64,000 nucleotides of DNA, taken from Cupriavidus taiwanensis. Lineage in GTDB: Bacteria; Pseudomonadota; Gammaproteobacteria; Burkholderiales; Burkholderiaceae. The DNA lies in assembly GCF_900249755.1 (NCBI RefSeq), contig NZ_LT976854.1, positions 1,836,927 through 1,900,926 on the forward strand. The letters are read 5' to 3'. The notes below the pieces were generated by a model. That model was not told where the DNA came from. It did no database searches and worked only from the letters and a program-made list of their open reading frames with translations. Shown in pieces: positions 25,061-34,374 of this stretch. The position numbers were made by a program, and so were the translations under genes. Position 1 is the first letter of the stretch. Every line of letters begins with the position of its first letter.

Positions 25061-26341
25061 ATGGCCACCCAATCCCGCGCGCCGGAGCCGATCCCGCCCG
25101 GCGCCGCAATGACGCTGGCGTCCAGTACCTTCGCCTTCACCATCTGCTTTGCCGTCTGGATGCTGTTCGCGGTCCTCGGCATTCCCCTCAAGCAACAGCT
25201 CGGCCTCAACGATACGGAATTCGGCCTGCTCGCCGCCACGCCGGTGCTGAGCGGCTCGCTGATCCGCGTGCCGCTGGGCCTGTGGACCGACCGCTTCGGC
25301 GGCCGCATCGTGTTCTTCGTGCTGATGCTGGCCACCGTGGTCCCGATCTGGCTGATCTCGTATGCGACCACGCTGTGGCAGCTGCTGGTGCTGGGGCTGT
25401 TCGTCGGCCTGGCCGGCGGCTCGTTCTCGGTGGGCACGCCCTACGTGGCGCGCTGGTTCCCGCGCTCGCGCCAGGGGCTGGCGATGGGCATCTTCGGCGC
25501 CGGCAACTCGGGCGCGGCGCTGACCAAGTTCGTCGCCCCGGCGCTGATCCTGGCGGCCGGCACCTGGACCATCGTGCCGCGCGTGTATTCGGTGGCGATG
25601 CTGGCCACCGCGCTGCTGTTCTGGGTGTTCTCGCGCAGCAACCCGGCGCATATGGTCAAGTCCAGCGCGGGCTGGCGCGAGCAGCTGGCGGTGATGCGCG
25701 ACCCGCGCGTGTGGCGCTATTCGCAGTACTACTCGGTGGTGTTCGGCGGCTATGTCGGCCTGTCGCTGTGGATGACCAAGTACTACATCGGCGAATACGG
25801 CTTCGACATCAAGGTGGCGGCCTTCCTCGCCGCCTGCTTCTCGCTGCCCGGCGGCGTGCTGCGCGCCATCGGCGGCTGGATCTCGGACCGCTACGGCGCG
25901 CACCGCACCACCTGGTGGGTGATGTGGGTGAGCTGGGTCGGCTTCTTCCTGCTGAGCTACCCGCAGACCGATTTCATCATCCAGACCACCGGCGGCCCGC
26001 AGGCCTTCCGCATCGCGCTGACGCCCACGGTCTTCACCATCCTGCTGTTCGTGGTCGGCATCGCCTTCGCCATCGGCAAGGCCTCGGTGTTCAAGTTCAT
26101 CTCCAACGACTTCACCCACAACATCGGCGCGGTCTCGGGCGTGGTGGGCCTGGCCGGCGGGCTGGGCGGCTTCGTACTGCCGATCCTGTTCGGCATGCTG
26201 GCCGACCTGACCGGCGTGCGCAGCAGCTGCTTCATGCTGATGTACGGCACCGTGTGCGTGAGCCTGGTGTGGATGCACTACAGCCACCGCGCCGAACGCC
26301 AGCGCAAGGCCCAGGCCGTCGGCCTGACGCAGGCCGCCTGA
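25061..26341 (+). CDS. narK1: Nitrate/nitrite MFS transporter, NarK1 type
   Basis: A 426-residue, 12-span inner-membrane protein of the NNP family. It shows the short-form NarK1 features: AVWMLFAVLGIPLKQQLGL, the helix 2 PVLSGSLIRVPLGLWTDRFG with the substrate-binding Arg, and two nitrate-signature segments (GLAGGSFSVGTPYVARWFP and GVVGLAGGLGGFVLPILFG). NarK1 proteins are thought to be proton/nitrate symporters. The second ATG (25061) is preferred because AGGAG lies seven bases before it; the ATG at 25055 is too close to that site. narK2 follows after a repeat-bearing 156-base gap. Confidence 0.95.
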   Translation: MATQSRAPEPIPPGAAMTLASSTFAFTICFAVWMLFAVLGIPLKQQLGLNDTEFGLLAATPVLSGSLIRVPLGLWTDRFGGRIVFFVLMLATVVPIWLISYATTLWQLLVLGLFVGLAGGSFSVGTPYVARWFPRSRQGLAMGIFGAGNSGAALTKFVAPALILAAGTWTIVPRVYSVAMLATALLFWVFSRSNPAHMVKSSAGWREQLAVMRDPRVWRYSQYYSVVFGGYVGLSLWMTKYYIGEYGFDIKVAAFLAACFSLPGGVLRAIGGWISDRYGAHRTTWWVMWVSWVGFFLLSYPQTDFIIQTTGGPQAFRIALTPTVFTILLFVVGIAFAIGKASVFKFISNDFTHNIGAVSGVVGLAGGLGGFVLPILFGMLADLTGVRSSCFMLMYGTVCVSLVWMHYSHRAERQRKAQAVGLTQAA

Positions 26342-26370
26342 ATGCCAACACCAACTGTTGACCAACACAA

Positions 26371-26438
26371 CGTCCCCGCGCAAGCGGGGACCCAGTGACT
26401 TCAAGAGACGCTGGCTCCCCGCGTGCGCGGGGGTGACG
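26371..26438 (+). repeat. REP-like double-hairpin element, copy A
   Basis: Two hairpins, GTCCCCGC/GCGGGGAC (26372-26391) and CCCCGCG/CGCGGGG (26417-26432), flank a short spacer. The same layout and most of the sequence recur at 33395-33461 in the narH-narJ gap. This looks like a dispersed intergenic repeat inserted inside the nar transcription unit. Confidence 0.75.
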
Positions 26439-26497
26439 GTTCCGACAAGCACTTGCAAGCGCGCCTTGCGCGCGCTCTCAACCAAGGCACACCAATC

Positions 26498-27883
26498 ATG
26501 ACCTCATCCGTACTCACCCGCTGGGAGCCCGAGAACGCGGCGTTCTGGCAAAGCGAGGGCGAGCGCATCGCCTACCGCAACCTGTGGATCTCGATCCCCG
26601 CGCTGATGCTGGCCTTCGTGGTCTGGATGCTGTGGAGCGTGGTCGCGGTCAACCTCGACCGCGCCGGCTTCCAGTTCACCAAGAACCAGCTGTTCTGGCT
26701 GACCGCGCTGCCGGCGCTGTCCGGCGCCACGCTGCGCATCTTCTACTCGTTCCTGGTGCCGGTGTTCGGCGGGCGCCGCTTCACCGCGATCTCGACCGCG
26801 CTGCTGCTGATCCCCGCGCTGGGCATGGGCTTCGCGCTGCGCGACCCGTCCACCGGCTACCCCACGCTGCTGGTGCTGGCGCTGCTGTGCGGGCTGGGCG
26901 GCGCCAACTTCAGCTCGTCGATGGCCAATATCAGCTTCTTCTTCCCCAAGGCGAAGAAGGGGCTGGCCACCGGCCTGAATGCCGGCATCGGCAACCTGGG
27001 CGTGTCGGTGGTGCAGTTCGTCACGCCGCTGGTGGTGTCGCTGGCGGTGTTCGGCGCGCTCGGCGGCGAGCCGCAGCAGTACCAGGCCAGCGGCGCCACG
27101 CACGACCTGTGGCTGCAGAACGCGGGCTTTATCTGGGTGCCGTTCATCGTCGTGTCGGCGCTGGCCGCGTGGTTCGGCATGCATGACATCGCCGATGCCA
27201 AGGCCTCGTTCGCCGAACAGGCCGTGATCTTCAAGCGCAAGCACAACTGGCTGATGTGCTGGCTGTACGTGGGCACCTTCGGCTCGTTCATCGGCTTCTC
27301 GGCCGGGCTGGCGCTGCTGACCAAGTCGCAGTTCCCGGGCGTGAATCCCACCGCCTATGCCTTCCTCGGGCCGCTGGTTGGCGCGCTGACGCGTCCGGTG
27401 GGCGGCTGGATTTCCGACAAGCTCGGCGGTGCGCGCGTCACGCTGTGGACCTTCGTCGGCATGATCGCGGCGGTGTTCGCCGTGCTGGCGGCGTTGCCGC
27501 ACGACGGCGCCGGCGGCAGCTTCGCCTACTTCCTCGCGGCCTTTATCGCGCTGTTCGCGCTGACCGGCATCGGCAACGGCTCGACCTTCCGCATGATCCC
27601 GGTGATCTTCCTGACCGAGCGCCAGCGCGCCGCCAGGGGCCAGGGCGACGCCGCGCAACGCCAGGCGCTGCAGGATGCCGGCAAGGAATCCGCCGCGGTG
27701 CTGGGCTTCTCCGGCGCGATCGGCGCCTATGGCGGCTTCTTCATCCCCAAGAGCTTCGGCACCTCGCTGGAGCTGACCGGCGCGCCCGACGCCGCGCTGT
27801 ATTGCTTTGTCGCCTTCTATGTCAGCTGCGTGCTGGTGACGTGGTGGTACTACGCGCGCCGCAACGCCCCCATGCCCTGCTGA
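26498..27883 (+). CDS. narK2: Nitrate/nitrite MFS transporter, NarK2 type
   Basis: The 461-residue protein has 12 membrane segments and the long-form NarK2 features: FVVWMLWSVVAVNLDRAGFQ, ALPALSGATLRIFYSFLVPV with the nitrate-binding Arg, the signatures GLGGANFSSSMANISFFFP and GFSGAIGAYGGFFIPKSFG. NarK2 types exchange nitrate for nitrite, returning the product of NarG to the periplasm for NirS. Start at 26498 gives the family length. It lies 190 bases upstream of narG. In Paracoccus the two NarK types are fused; here they are separate. Confidence 0.95.
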   Translation: MTSSVLTRWEPENAAFWQSEGERIAYRNLWISIPALMLAFVVWMLWSVVAVNLDRAGFQFTKNQLFWLTALPALSGATLRIFYSFLVPVFGGRRFTAISTALLLIPALGMGFALRDPSTGYPTLLVLALLCGLGGANFSSSMANISFFFPKAKKGLATGLNAGIGNLGVSVVQFVTPLVVSLAVFGALGGEPQQYQASGATHDLWLQNAGFIWVPFIVVSALAAWFGMHDIADAKASFAEQAVIFKRKHNWLMCWLYVGTFGSFIGFSAGLALLTKSQFPGVNPTAYAFLGPLVGALTRPVGGWISDKLGGARVTLWTFVGMIAAVFAVLAALPHDGAGGSFAYFLAAFIALFALTGIGNGSTFRMIPVIFLTERQRAARGQGDAAQRQALQDAGKESAAVLGFSGAIGAYGGFFIPKSFGTSLELTGAPDAALYCFVAFYVSCVLVTWWYYARRNAPMPC

Positions 27884-27898
27884 ACCGTCTTGCCGGCC

Positions 27899-27922
27899 GG
27901 CCTAGTTCTTCGGAACTAGGCC
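27899..27922 (+). promoter_or_regulatory. Perfect hairpin with TTCG tetraloop between narK2 and narG
   Basis: GGCCTAGTTC (27899-27908) and GAACTAGGCC (27913-27922) pair perfectly around TTCG, a very stable RNA tetraloop. No T tract follows, so it may be an RNA processing or stability element, or a weak attenuator between transporter and reductase genes, rather than a full terminator. Confidence 0.6.
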
Positions 27923-28073
27923 CGCGCCGGCCACCTCCCCCGATCGCCATCCGGCGCCAGTTCCACCAGCGAATTGGCCGCCGCCCCGCTCCCCCATAAG
28001 CTCAAGGTGTCCCTGCAAATGCTCCCGGGCAACCGTCGGAGCCCCGCAGAATAGCCTCGCGGAGAACAAGCAA

Positions 28074-31000
28074 ATGAGTCATTTCCTGGATCGACTGAAG
28101 TTCATGTCGCGCGTCAAGTCCACCTATGCGGACGGCCACGGCGCGGTGGTGAACGAAGACCGCAAGTGGGAAGACGGCTACCGCAGCCGCTGGCAGCACG
28201 ACAAGATCGTGCGCTCCACCCACGGCGTGAACTGCACCGGCTCCTGCTCCTGGAAGGTCTACGTGAAGAACGGCCTGATCACCTGGGAAACGCAGCAGAC
28301 CGACTACCCGCGCACGCGCCCGGACCTGCCCAACCATGAACCCCGCGGCTGCCCGCGCGGCGCCTCGTACAGCTGGTACGTCTACTCCGCGCAGCGCGTC
28401 AAGTACCCGATGATCCGCGGCCGGCTGATGGAGATGTGGCGCGAGGCGCGCAAGACCATGGACCCGATCGCCGCGTGGGAATCGATCAGCCAGGATCCGG
28501 AGAAGGCGGCGCGCTACAAGAGCGTGCGCGGCCAGGGCGGCTTCGTGCGCGCCGACTGGAACACCGCCACCGAGATGATCGCCGCGGCCAACGCCTTCAC
28601 CGTGAAGAAGTTCGGCCCCGACCGCGTGATCGGCTTCTCGCCGATCCCGGCGATGTCGATGGTGTCGTACGCGGCAGGCGCGCGCTACCTGAGCCTGCTG
28701 GGCGGCGCCTGCCTGTCGTTCTACGACTGGTACTGCGACCTGCCGCCGGCCAGCCCGCAGATCTGGGGCGAACAGACCGACGTGCCGGAATCGGCCGACT
28801 GGTACAACTCCACCTACCTGATGGTGTGGGGTTCCAACGTGCCGCAGACGCGCACGCCCGACGCGCACTTCTACACCGAAGTGCGCTACAAGGGCACCAA
28901 GACCGTCGCGGTGTCGTCCGACTTCGGCGAGATGGTCAAGTTCGGCGATATCTGGCTGGCGCCGAAGCAAGGCACCGATGCCGCGCTGGCGATGGCCATG
29001 GGCCACGTGGTGCTCAAGGAATTCCACGCCAGCGGCAAATCCGCGTACTTCCGCGACTATGTGAAGCAGTACACCGACATGCCGATGCTGGTGCTGCTGC
29101 GCGGGCATGGCGACACGCTGGTGCCCGACCACTTCCTGCGCGCCTCGCACCTGGCCGACAACCTTGGCGAAGCCAACCATCCGGAATGGAAGACGCTGCT
29201 GGTCGACGACGCCACCGGCGAGATCGTCGCCCCCAACGGCTCGATCGGCTTCCGCTGGGGCGAAGCCGCGCACAACGGCGGCGCGAAGGTGGGCCGCTGG
29301 AACCTGGAAATGAAGGACGGCGGCAGCGGCCGCGCGGTCGCGCCGCGGCTGTCGCTGGTCGGCCAGCATGACGAGGTCGTCGAAGTCGGCTTCCCCTACT
29401 TCGGCGGCGAACACGACGAGCTGCTGCGCCGCCGCGTGCCGGCGCGCCGGATCACGCTGGCCGACGGCAGCACCGCGCTGGTGGCGACCGTGTACGACCT
29501 GCAGATGGCCAACTACGGCGTCGATCAGGGACTCGGCGGCCCCAACGTGGCCGCAACGTATGAAGACGACGTCCCCTACACCCCCGCCTGGCAGGAAAAG
29601 CACACTTCCGTGCCCGCCCGCCTGGTGACGCAGGTCGCGCGCGAGTTCGCCGACAACGCCGACCGCACGCAGGGCAAGAGCATGGTGATCGTCGGTGCCG
29701 CGCTCAACCACTGGTACCACAACGACATGATCTACCGCGGCATCATCAACCTGCTGATGATGTGCGGCTGCATCGGCAAGAGCGGCGGCGGCTGGGCCCA
29801 CTACGTGGGACAGGAAAAGCTGCGCCCGCAGTTCGGCTGGGCGCCGCTGGCGTTCGGCCTGGACTGGTCGCGTCCGCCGCGCCAGATGAACGGCACTTCG
29901 TTCTTCTACAACCACACCAGCCAGTGGCGCCACGAGAAGCTGGGCGTCGACGAGATCCTGTCGCCGACCGCCGACCGCAAGCGCTACGACGGCCTGTCGC
30001 TGCTGGACCTGAACGCAAAGTCAGAGCGCATGGGCTGGCTGCCGTCTGCGCCGCAGCTCGGCGCCAATCCGCTCGATGTGGTCGACGCGGCCGAGCGCGC
30101 CGGGCAAGACCCGGTCGCCTACACCGTCGAGCAACTGAAGTCCGGCGCGCTGCAGTTTGCCTGCGACGACCCGGACAATCCGGCCAACTTCCCGCGCAAT
30201 ATGTTCGTGTGGCGCTCCAACATCCTGGGCAGCTCGGGCAAGGGGCATGAGTACTTCCTGAAATACCTGCTCGGCACGCAGAACGCCGTGTTCGGCGACG
30301 AGGCCGACGCCATCACGCCGAGCGAAGTCACCGTGCGCCCGGCCGCCGAAGGCAAGCTCGACCTGCTGACCGTGCTCGACTTCCGCATGAGCACCACCTG
30401 CCTCTACGGCGATATCGTGCTGCCGACGGCAACGTGGTACGAGAAGGACGACCTCAACACGTCCGACATGCACCCCTTCATCCACCCGCTGTCCGAAGCC
30501 GTGCAGCCGCTGTGGGAAAGCAAGACCGACTGGGAAATCTACAAGGCCATCGCGAAGAAGTTCAGCGAGATCGCCGGCCCCTACCTGGGCACGCGCAAGG
30601 ACCTGGTGTGCACGCCGCTGCTGCACGACACCCCGGGCGAACTGGGCCAGCCGTTCGAGCCGAAGGACTGGAAGGCAGGCGAGTGCGACCTGATTCCCGG
30701 CAAGACCGCGCCGTCGATGACCGTGGTCGAGCGCAACTACGCCGACATCTACAAGAAATTCACCTCGATCGGCCCGCTGCTCGACAAGCTCGGCAACGGC
30801 GGCAAGGGCATCAACTGGAACACCCAGCATGAGGTGAAGGAAATCGGCGACCTGAGCCATACGGTGACCGAACCGGGCGTCAGCCAGGGCCGGCCGAAGC
30901 TGGAAACCGCGATCGACGCCGCCGAGATGATCCTGACCTTCGCGCCGGAAACCAACGGCCATGTCGCCGTCAAGGCGTGGGAAGCGGTGTCGAAGATCAC

Positions 31001-31820
31001 CGGCCGCGACCACACCCATCTGGCAGAAGGCCGCGAGCACGACAAGATCCGCTTCCGCGACGTGCAGGCGCAGCCGCGCAAGATCATCTCCGCGCCGACG
31101 TGGTCGGGGCTGGAATCGGAAGAGGTCAGCTACAACGCCGGCTACACCAACGTGCACGAGCTGATCCCCTGGCGCACGCTGACCGGCCGCCAGCAGTTCT
31201 GGCAGGACCACCGCTGGATGCTGGACTTCGGCGAAGGCGCGTGCGTGTACAAGCCGGCCATCGACACCAAGACCGTGGCGCCGATGCTGGGCAAGAAGCC
31301 CAACGGCAACCCGGAGCTGGTGCTGAACTGGATCACGCCGCACCAGAAGTGGGGCATCCACTCCACGTATTCGGACAACCTGCGCATGCTGACGCTGTCG
31401 CGCGGCGGCCCGCACGTGTGGATCTCGGAAGCCGAGGCCCGCGCCAACGGCATCCGCGACAACGACTGGGTCGAGGTGTTCAACGTCAACGGCACGCTGA
31501 CCGCGCGCGTGGTGGTGTCGCAGCGCGTGCCCCAGGGCATGTGCCTGATGTACCACGCCCAGGAAAAGATCGTGAACGTGCCCGGTGCCGAGACCAGCGG
31601 CATGCGCGGCGGCATCCATAACTCGGTCACGCGCGCGGTGACCAAGCCCACCCACATGATCGGCGGCTACGCGCAGCTGGCCTACGGCTTCAACTACTAC
31701 GGCACCGTCGGCAGCAACCGCGACGAGTTCGTGATCCTGCGCAAGATGAAGAAGGTCGACTGGCTGGAAGGACCGCTCGTGGAAAAGAACGCGAAGTTGA
31801 GTGAAAAGGAAGGAGCCTGA
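28074..31820 (+). CDS. narG: Respiratory nitrate reductase alpha subunit
   Basis: The 1248-residue protein is the molybdenum catalytic subunit that reduces nitrate to nitrite on the cytoplasmic side of the membrane. It has the vestigial twin-Arg-like start (MSHFLDRLKFMSRVK), the FS0 [4Fe-4S] ligands His50, Cys54, Cys58 and Cys93 (STHGVNCTGSC and EPRGCPRG) and the SYAAGARYLSLLGGACLSFYD region around the molybdenum Asp ligand. Length equals the family norm. GGAG at 28060 precedes the ATG. narH follows after one base, and narK2 lies upstream, forming the nar unit. Confidence 0.98.
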   Translation: MSHFLDRLKFMSRVKSTYADGHGAVVNEDRKWEDGYRSRWQHDKIVRSTHGVNCTGSCSWKVYVKNGLITWETQQTDYPRTRPDLPNHEPRGCPRGASYSWYVYSAQRVKYPMIRGRLMEMWREARKTMDPIAAWESISQDPEKAARYKSVRGQGGFVRADWNTATEMIAAANAFTVKKFGPDRVIGFSPIPAMSMVSYAAGARYLSLLGGACLSFYDWYCDLPPASPQIWGEQTDVPESADWYNSTYLMVWGSNVPQTRTPDAHFYTEVRYKGTKTVAVSSDFGEMVKFGDIWLAPKQGTDAALAMAMGHVVLKEFHASGKSAYFRDYVKQYTDMPMLVLLRGHGDTLVPDHFLRASHLADNLGEANHPEWKTLLVDDATGEIVAPNGSIGFRWGEAAHNGGAKVGRWNLEMKDGGSGRAVAPRLSLVGQHDEVVEVGFPYFGGEHDELLRRRVPARRITLADGSTALVATVYDLQMANYGVDQGLGGPNVAATYEDDVPYTPAWQEKHTSVPARLVTQVAREFADNADRTQGKSMVIVGAALNHWYHNDMIYRGIINLLMMCGCIGKSGGGWAHYVGQEKLRPQFGWAPLAFGLDWSRPPRQMNGTSFFYNHTSQWRHEKLGVDEILSPTADRKRYDGLSLLDLNAKSERMGWLPSAPQLGANPLDVVDAAERAGQDPVAYTVEQLKSGALQFACDDPDNPANFPRNMFVWRSNILGSSGKGHEYFLKYLLGTQNAVFGDEADAITPSEVTVRPAAEGKLDLLTVLDFRMSTTCLYGDIVLPTATWYEKDDLNTSDMHPFIHPLSEAVQPLWESKTDWEIYKAIAKKFSEIAGPYLGTRKDLVCTPLLHDTPGELGQPFEPKDWKAGECDLIPGKTAPSMTVVERNYADIYKKFTSIGPLLDKLGNGGKGINWNTQHEVKEIGDLSHTVTEPGVSQGRPKLETAIDAAEMILTFAPETNGHVAVKAWEAVSKITGRDHTHLAEGREHDKIRFRDVQAQPRKIISAPTWSGLESEEVSYNAGYTNVHELIPWRTLTGRQQFWQDHRWMLDFGEGACVYKPAIDTKTVAPMLGKKPNGNPELVLNWITPHQKWGIHSTYSDNLRMLTLSRGGPHVWISEAEARANGIRDNDWVEVFNVNGTLTARVVVSQRVPQGMCLMYHAQEKIVNVPGAETSGMRGGIHNSVTRAVTKPTHMIGGYAQLAYGFNYYGTVGSNRDEFVILRKMKKVDWLEGPLVEKNAKLSEKEGA

Positions 31821-31821
31821 C

Positions 31822-33369
31822 ATGAAGATCCGCGCCCAGGTGGCCATGGTGCTGAACCTCGACAAGTGCATCGGCTGCCATACCTGCTCCGTGACCTGCA
31901 AGAACGTCTGGACCAGCCGCGACGGCGTCGAGTACGCGTGGTTCAACAACGTCGAGACCAAGCCCGGCATCGGCTACCCCAAGGAATGGGAGAACCAGGA
32001 CAAATGGCAGGGCGGCTGGAAGCGCAACGCCGACGGCTCGCTCGAGCCGCGCCAGGGCGGCAAGCTGAAGATCCTGGCGAACCTGTTCGCCAACCCCAAC
32101 CTGCCCGCGATCGACGAGTACTACGAGCCCTTCACCTACGACTACGAGCACCTGCAGAAGGCACCGCTGTCGCAGACCCCGCCCACCGCGCGCCCGGTGT
32201 CCGTGCTGACCGGGCGCAAGATGGAAAAGATCGAGTGGGGCCCGAACTGGGAAGACGACCTCGGCGGCGAGTTCAGCTCGCGCGGCCGCGACAAGCTCTT
32301 CGACGACGTGCAGAAGGAGATGTACTCGACCTTCGAGAACACCTTCATGATGTACCTGCCGCGCCTGTGCGAGCACTGCCTGAACCCCGCCTGCGTGGCG
32401 TCGTGCCCGTCGGGCTCGATCTACAAGCGCGAGGACGACGGCATCGTGCTGGTCGACCAGGACAAGTGCCGCGGCTGGCGCATGTGCATCTCGGGCTGCC
32501 CGTACAAGAAGATCTATTTCAACTGGCAGAGCGGCAAGGCCGAGAAATGCCTGTTCTGCTATCCGCGCATCGAGGCCGGCCAGCCCACGGTCTGCTCCGA
32601 GACCTGCGTCGGCCGCATCCGCTACCTCGGCGTGATGCTGTACGACGCCGACCGCATCGAGCAGGCCGCGTCGGTGGCCGACGAGCGCGACCTGTACCAG
32701 TCGCAGCTGGACGTGTTCCTCGATCCGCACGACCCCAAGGTCCAGGCCGAGGCGCTGCGCCAGGGCATTCCGCAAGGCTGGCTCGATGCCGCGCGCAAGT
32801 CGCCGGTCTACAAGATGGCGTGCGAATGGAAGGTCGCCTTCCCGCTGCACCCGGAATACCGCACGCTGCCGATGGTCTGGTACATCCCGCCGCTGTCGCC
32901 GATCCAGTCGGCCGCGGAAGCCGGCCACATGGGCATGAACGGCATCATCCCCGACGTCAAGAGCCTGCGCATCCCGGTCAAGTACCTGGCCAACCTGCTG
33001 ACCGCGGGCGACGTGATGCCGGTGCTGTCGGCGCTGGACCGCATGCTGGCGATGCGCGCGTTCAAGCGCTCGCAGGTGGTCGACGGCCTGCAGGACCTGG
33101 CCGTGCTGAAGCAGGTCGGCCTGACGCCCGCGCAGGTCGAGGACATGTACCAGACCATGGCCATCGCCAACTACGAGGACCGCTTCGTGATCCCGTCCTC
33201 GCACAAGGAGATGGTCGAGGACAGCTTCAACGACAAGGCCAGCTGCGGCTTCACCTTCGGCAACGGCTGCTCGGGCGGCACCTCGGACGGTGCGCTGTTC
33301 GGCAAGAAGCCGCAGGGCAGCGTGCATTTCGCGGACATGCCCAGGTCACGCAAGAAGGCCGTGGCATGA
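31822..33369 (+). CDS. narH: Respiratory nitrate reductase beta subunit
   Basis: The 515-residue iron-sulfur subunit carries electrons from NarI heme b to NarG. Four Cys groups are visible: CIGCHTCSVTC, CEHCLNPACVASCP, CRGWRMCISGCP (with Trp in place of one Cys, giving the [3Fe-4S] cluster) and CLFCYPRIEAGQPTVCSETC. Length is typical. It begins immediately after narG with AAGGAAGGAG before the ATG. A repeat-filled gap of 132 bases separates it from narJ. Confidence 0.98.
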   Translation: MKIRAQVAMVLNLDKCIGCHTCSVTCKNVWTSRDGVEYAWFNNVETKPGIGYPKEWENQDKWQGGWKRNADGSLEPRQGGKLKILANLFANPNLPAIDEYYEPFTYDYEHLQKAPLSQTPPTARPVSVLTGRKMEKIEWGPNWEDDLGGEFSSRGRDKLFDDVQKEMYSTFENTFMMYLPRLCEHCLNPACVASCPSGSIYKREDDGIVLVDQDKCRGWRMCISGCPYKKIYFNWQSGKAEKCLFCYPRIEAGQPTVCSETCVGRIRYLGVMLYDADRIEQAASVADERDLYQSQLDVFLDPHDPKVQAEALRQGIPQGWLDAARKSPVYKMACEWKVAFPLHPEYRTLPMVWYIPPLSPIQSAAEAGHMGMNGIIPDVKSLRIPVKYLANLLTAGDVMPVLSALDRMLAMRAFKRSQVVDGLQDLAVLKQVGLTPAQVEDMYQTMAIANYEDRFVIPSSHKEMVEDSFNDKASCGFTFGNGCSGGTSDGALFGKKPQGSVHFADMPRSRKKAVA

Positions 33370-33394
33370 AACACCGTTAGCCGCAGTCCACCGT

Positions 33395-33461
33395 CGTCCC
33401 CGCGCAAGCGGGAACCCAGCGGCTTTAAAGACGCTGGATTCCCGCCTGCGCGGGAATGACG
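33395..33461 (+). repeat. REP-like double-hairpin element, copy B
   Basis: The element matches copy A at 26371-26438: a first hairpin CCCGC/GCGGG (33399-33412), a spacer with AGACGCTGG, and a second perfect hairpin ATTCCCGC/GCGGGAAT (33438-33457) followed by GACG. It fills most of the narH-narJ gap. Confidence 0.75.
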
Positions 33462-33501
33462 GCGGGATCTGTGGCTACAGACAACGCACAAAGGAAAGAT
33501 C

Positions 33502-34167
33502 ATGCCCCTCTATCCCATCCTCAGCGCGCTGCTCGGCTATCCCGAGCAGGAACTGCTCGACGCGCTGCCCGAGATCGATGCCGCGCTGGCCGAATGGCCG
33601 CAGGCGCGCGCGCTGCTGGCGCCGGTCACCGCGATGTTTGGCGGCGAGACGCTGATCACGCTGCAGGAAAACTACGTCGCCACCTTCGACCGCAACCCTT
33701 CGCACTCGCTGCACCTGTTCGAGCACGTGCACGGCGAAAGCCGCGACCGTGGCCAGGCCATGGTCGACCTGATCGACGAGTACCGGCGCGACGGTTTCGA
33801 GCCGGCCGCGTCGGAACTGCCCGACTACGTGCCGCTGTTCCTGGAATTCCTCGGCGCGCTGGTCGCCGACGACAAGGAGGCCCGCGCCGAACACCTGCTG
33901 GGCGAGGCCATCCACGTGCTGGCCGCGATCGGCGACCGGCTCGCGCGCAACCAGAGTCCCTACGCCGGCGTATTCGCGGTGCTGCGCACGCTGACCGACG
34001 TGCAGCCGCAGCCGCAGCAGGAGCCGCCGGTGCGGGACATGGACGAGGCTCTTGAGACCTTCGGCCCCGGCGCCGATGGCGTGGAACCGCTGCTGGCGCC
34101 GCAGGCCGGCCCGCAGGCGGTGAAGTTCTATCCGCGCGGCACGGCGCCGGCGCCATTGCCTTGCTGA
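33502..34167 (+). CDS. narJ: Nitrate reductase molybdenum cofactor assembly chaperone
   Basis: The 221-residue cytoplasmic chaperone binds NarG until molybdenum cofactor and FS0 cluster are inserted; it is not part of the final enzyme. Family features are visible: the start YPILSALLGYPEQELLDAL, the YVATFDRNPSHSLHLFEHVHGESRDRGQAMVDL block and PDYVPLFLEFLG. The ATG at 33502 follows AAGGAAAG. It lies between narH and narI, each time separated by a repeat element. Confidence 0.97.
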   Translation: MPLYPILSALLGYPEQELLDALPEIDAALAEWPQARALLAPVTAMFGGETLITLQENYVATFDRNPSHSLHLFEHVHGESRDRGQAMVDLIDEYRRDGFEPAASELPDYVPLFLEFLGALVADDKEARAEHLLGEAIHVLAAIGDRLARNQSPYAGVFAVLRTLTDVQPQPQQEPPVRDMDEALETFGPGADGVEPLLAPQAGPQAVKFYPRGTAPAPLPC

Positions 34168-34202
34168 AATGCCTACGCGGCTTACGCGCGCCGACTGTTT
34201 GC

Positions 34203-34316
34203 TCCCCTCCTCCCGCGTGCGGGAGAGGGGCGGGGGTGAGGGCAGGAGCTTCGATGAAGCGCCGGTGCTTAAACCACCCCTCACCCTGCCCTCTCCCCTG
34301 AGGGGAGAGGGGAACA
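34203..34316. repeat. BIME-like inverted pair of GC-rich hairpins in the narJ-narI gap
   Basis: A hairpin CTCCCGC/GCGGGAG (34210-34225) with GGGGTGAGGG downstream is followed, in mirror orientation, by CCCTCACCC and a second hairpin CCTCTCCCCT/AGGGGAGAGG (about 34290-34311). The two halves are approximate reverse complements of one another. It fills most of the 207-base gap and differs in sequence from the repeats at 26371 and 33395. Confidence 0.65.
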
Positions 34317-34374
34317 CAGTCGGCAGAGACACACACGCACGTCCTTGCTGGCCCACTTACCGAGCTAAGACACC

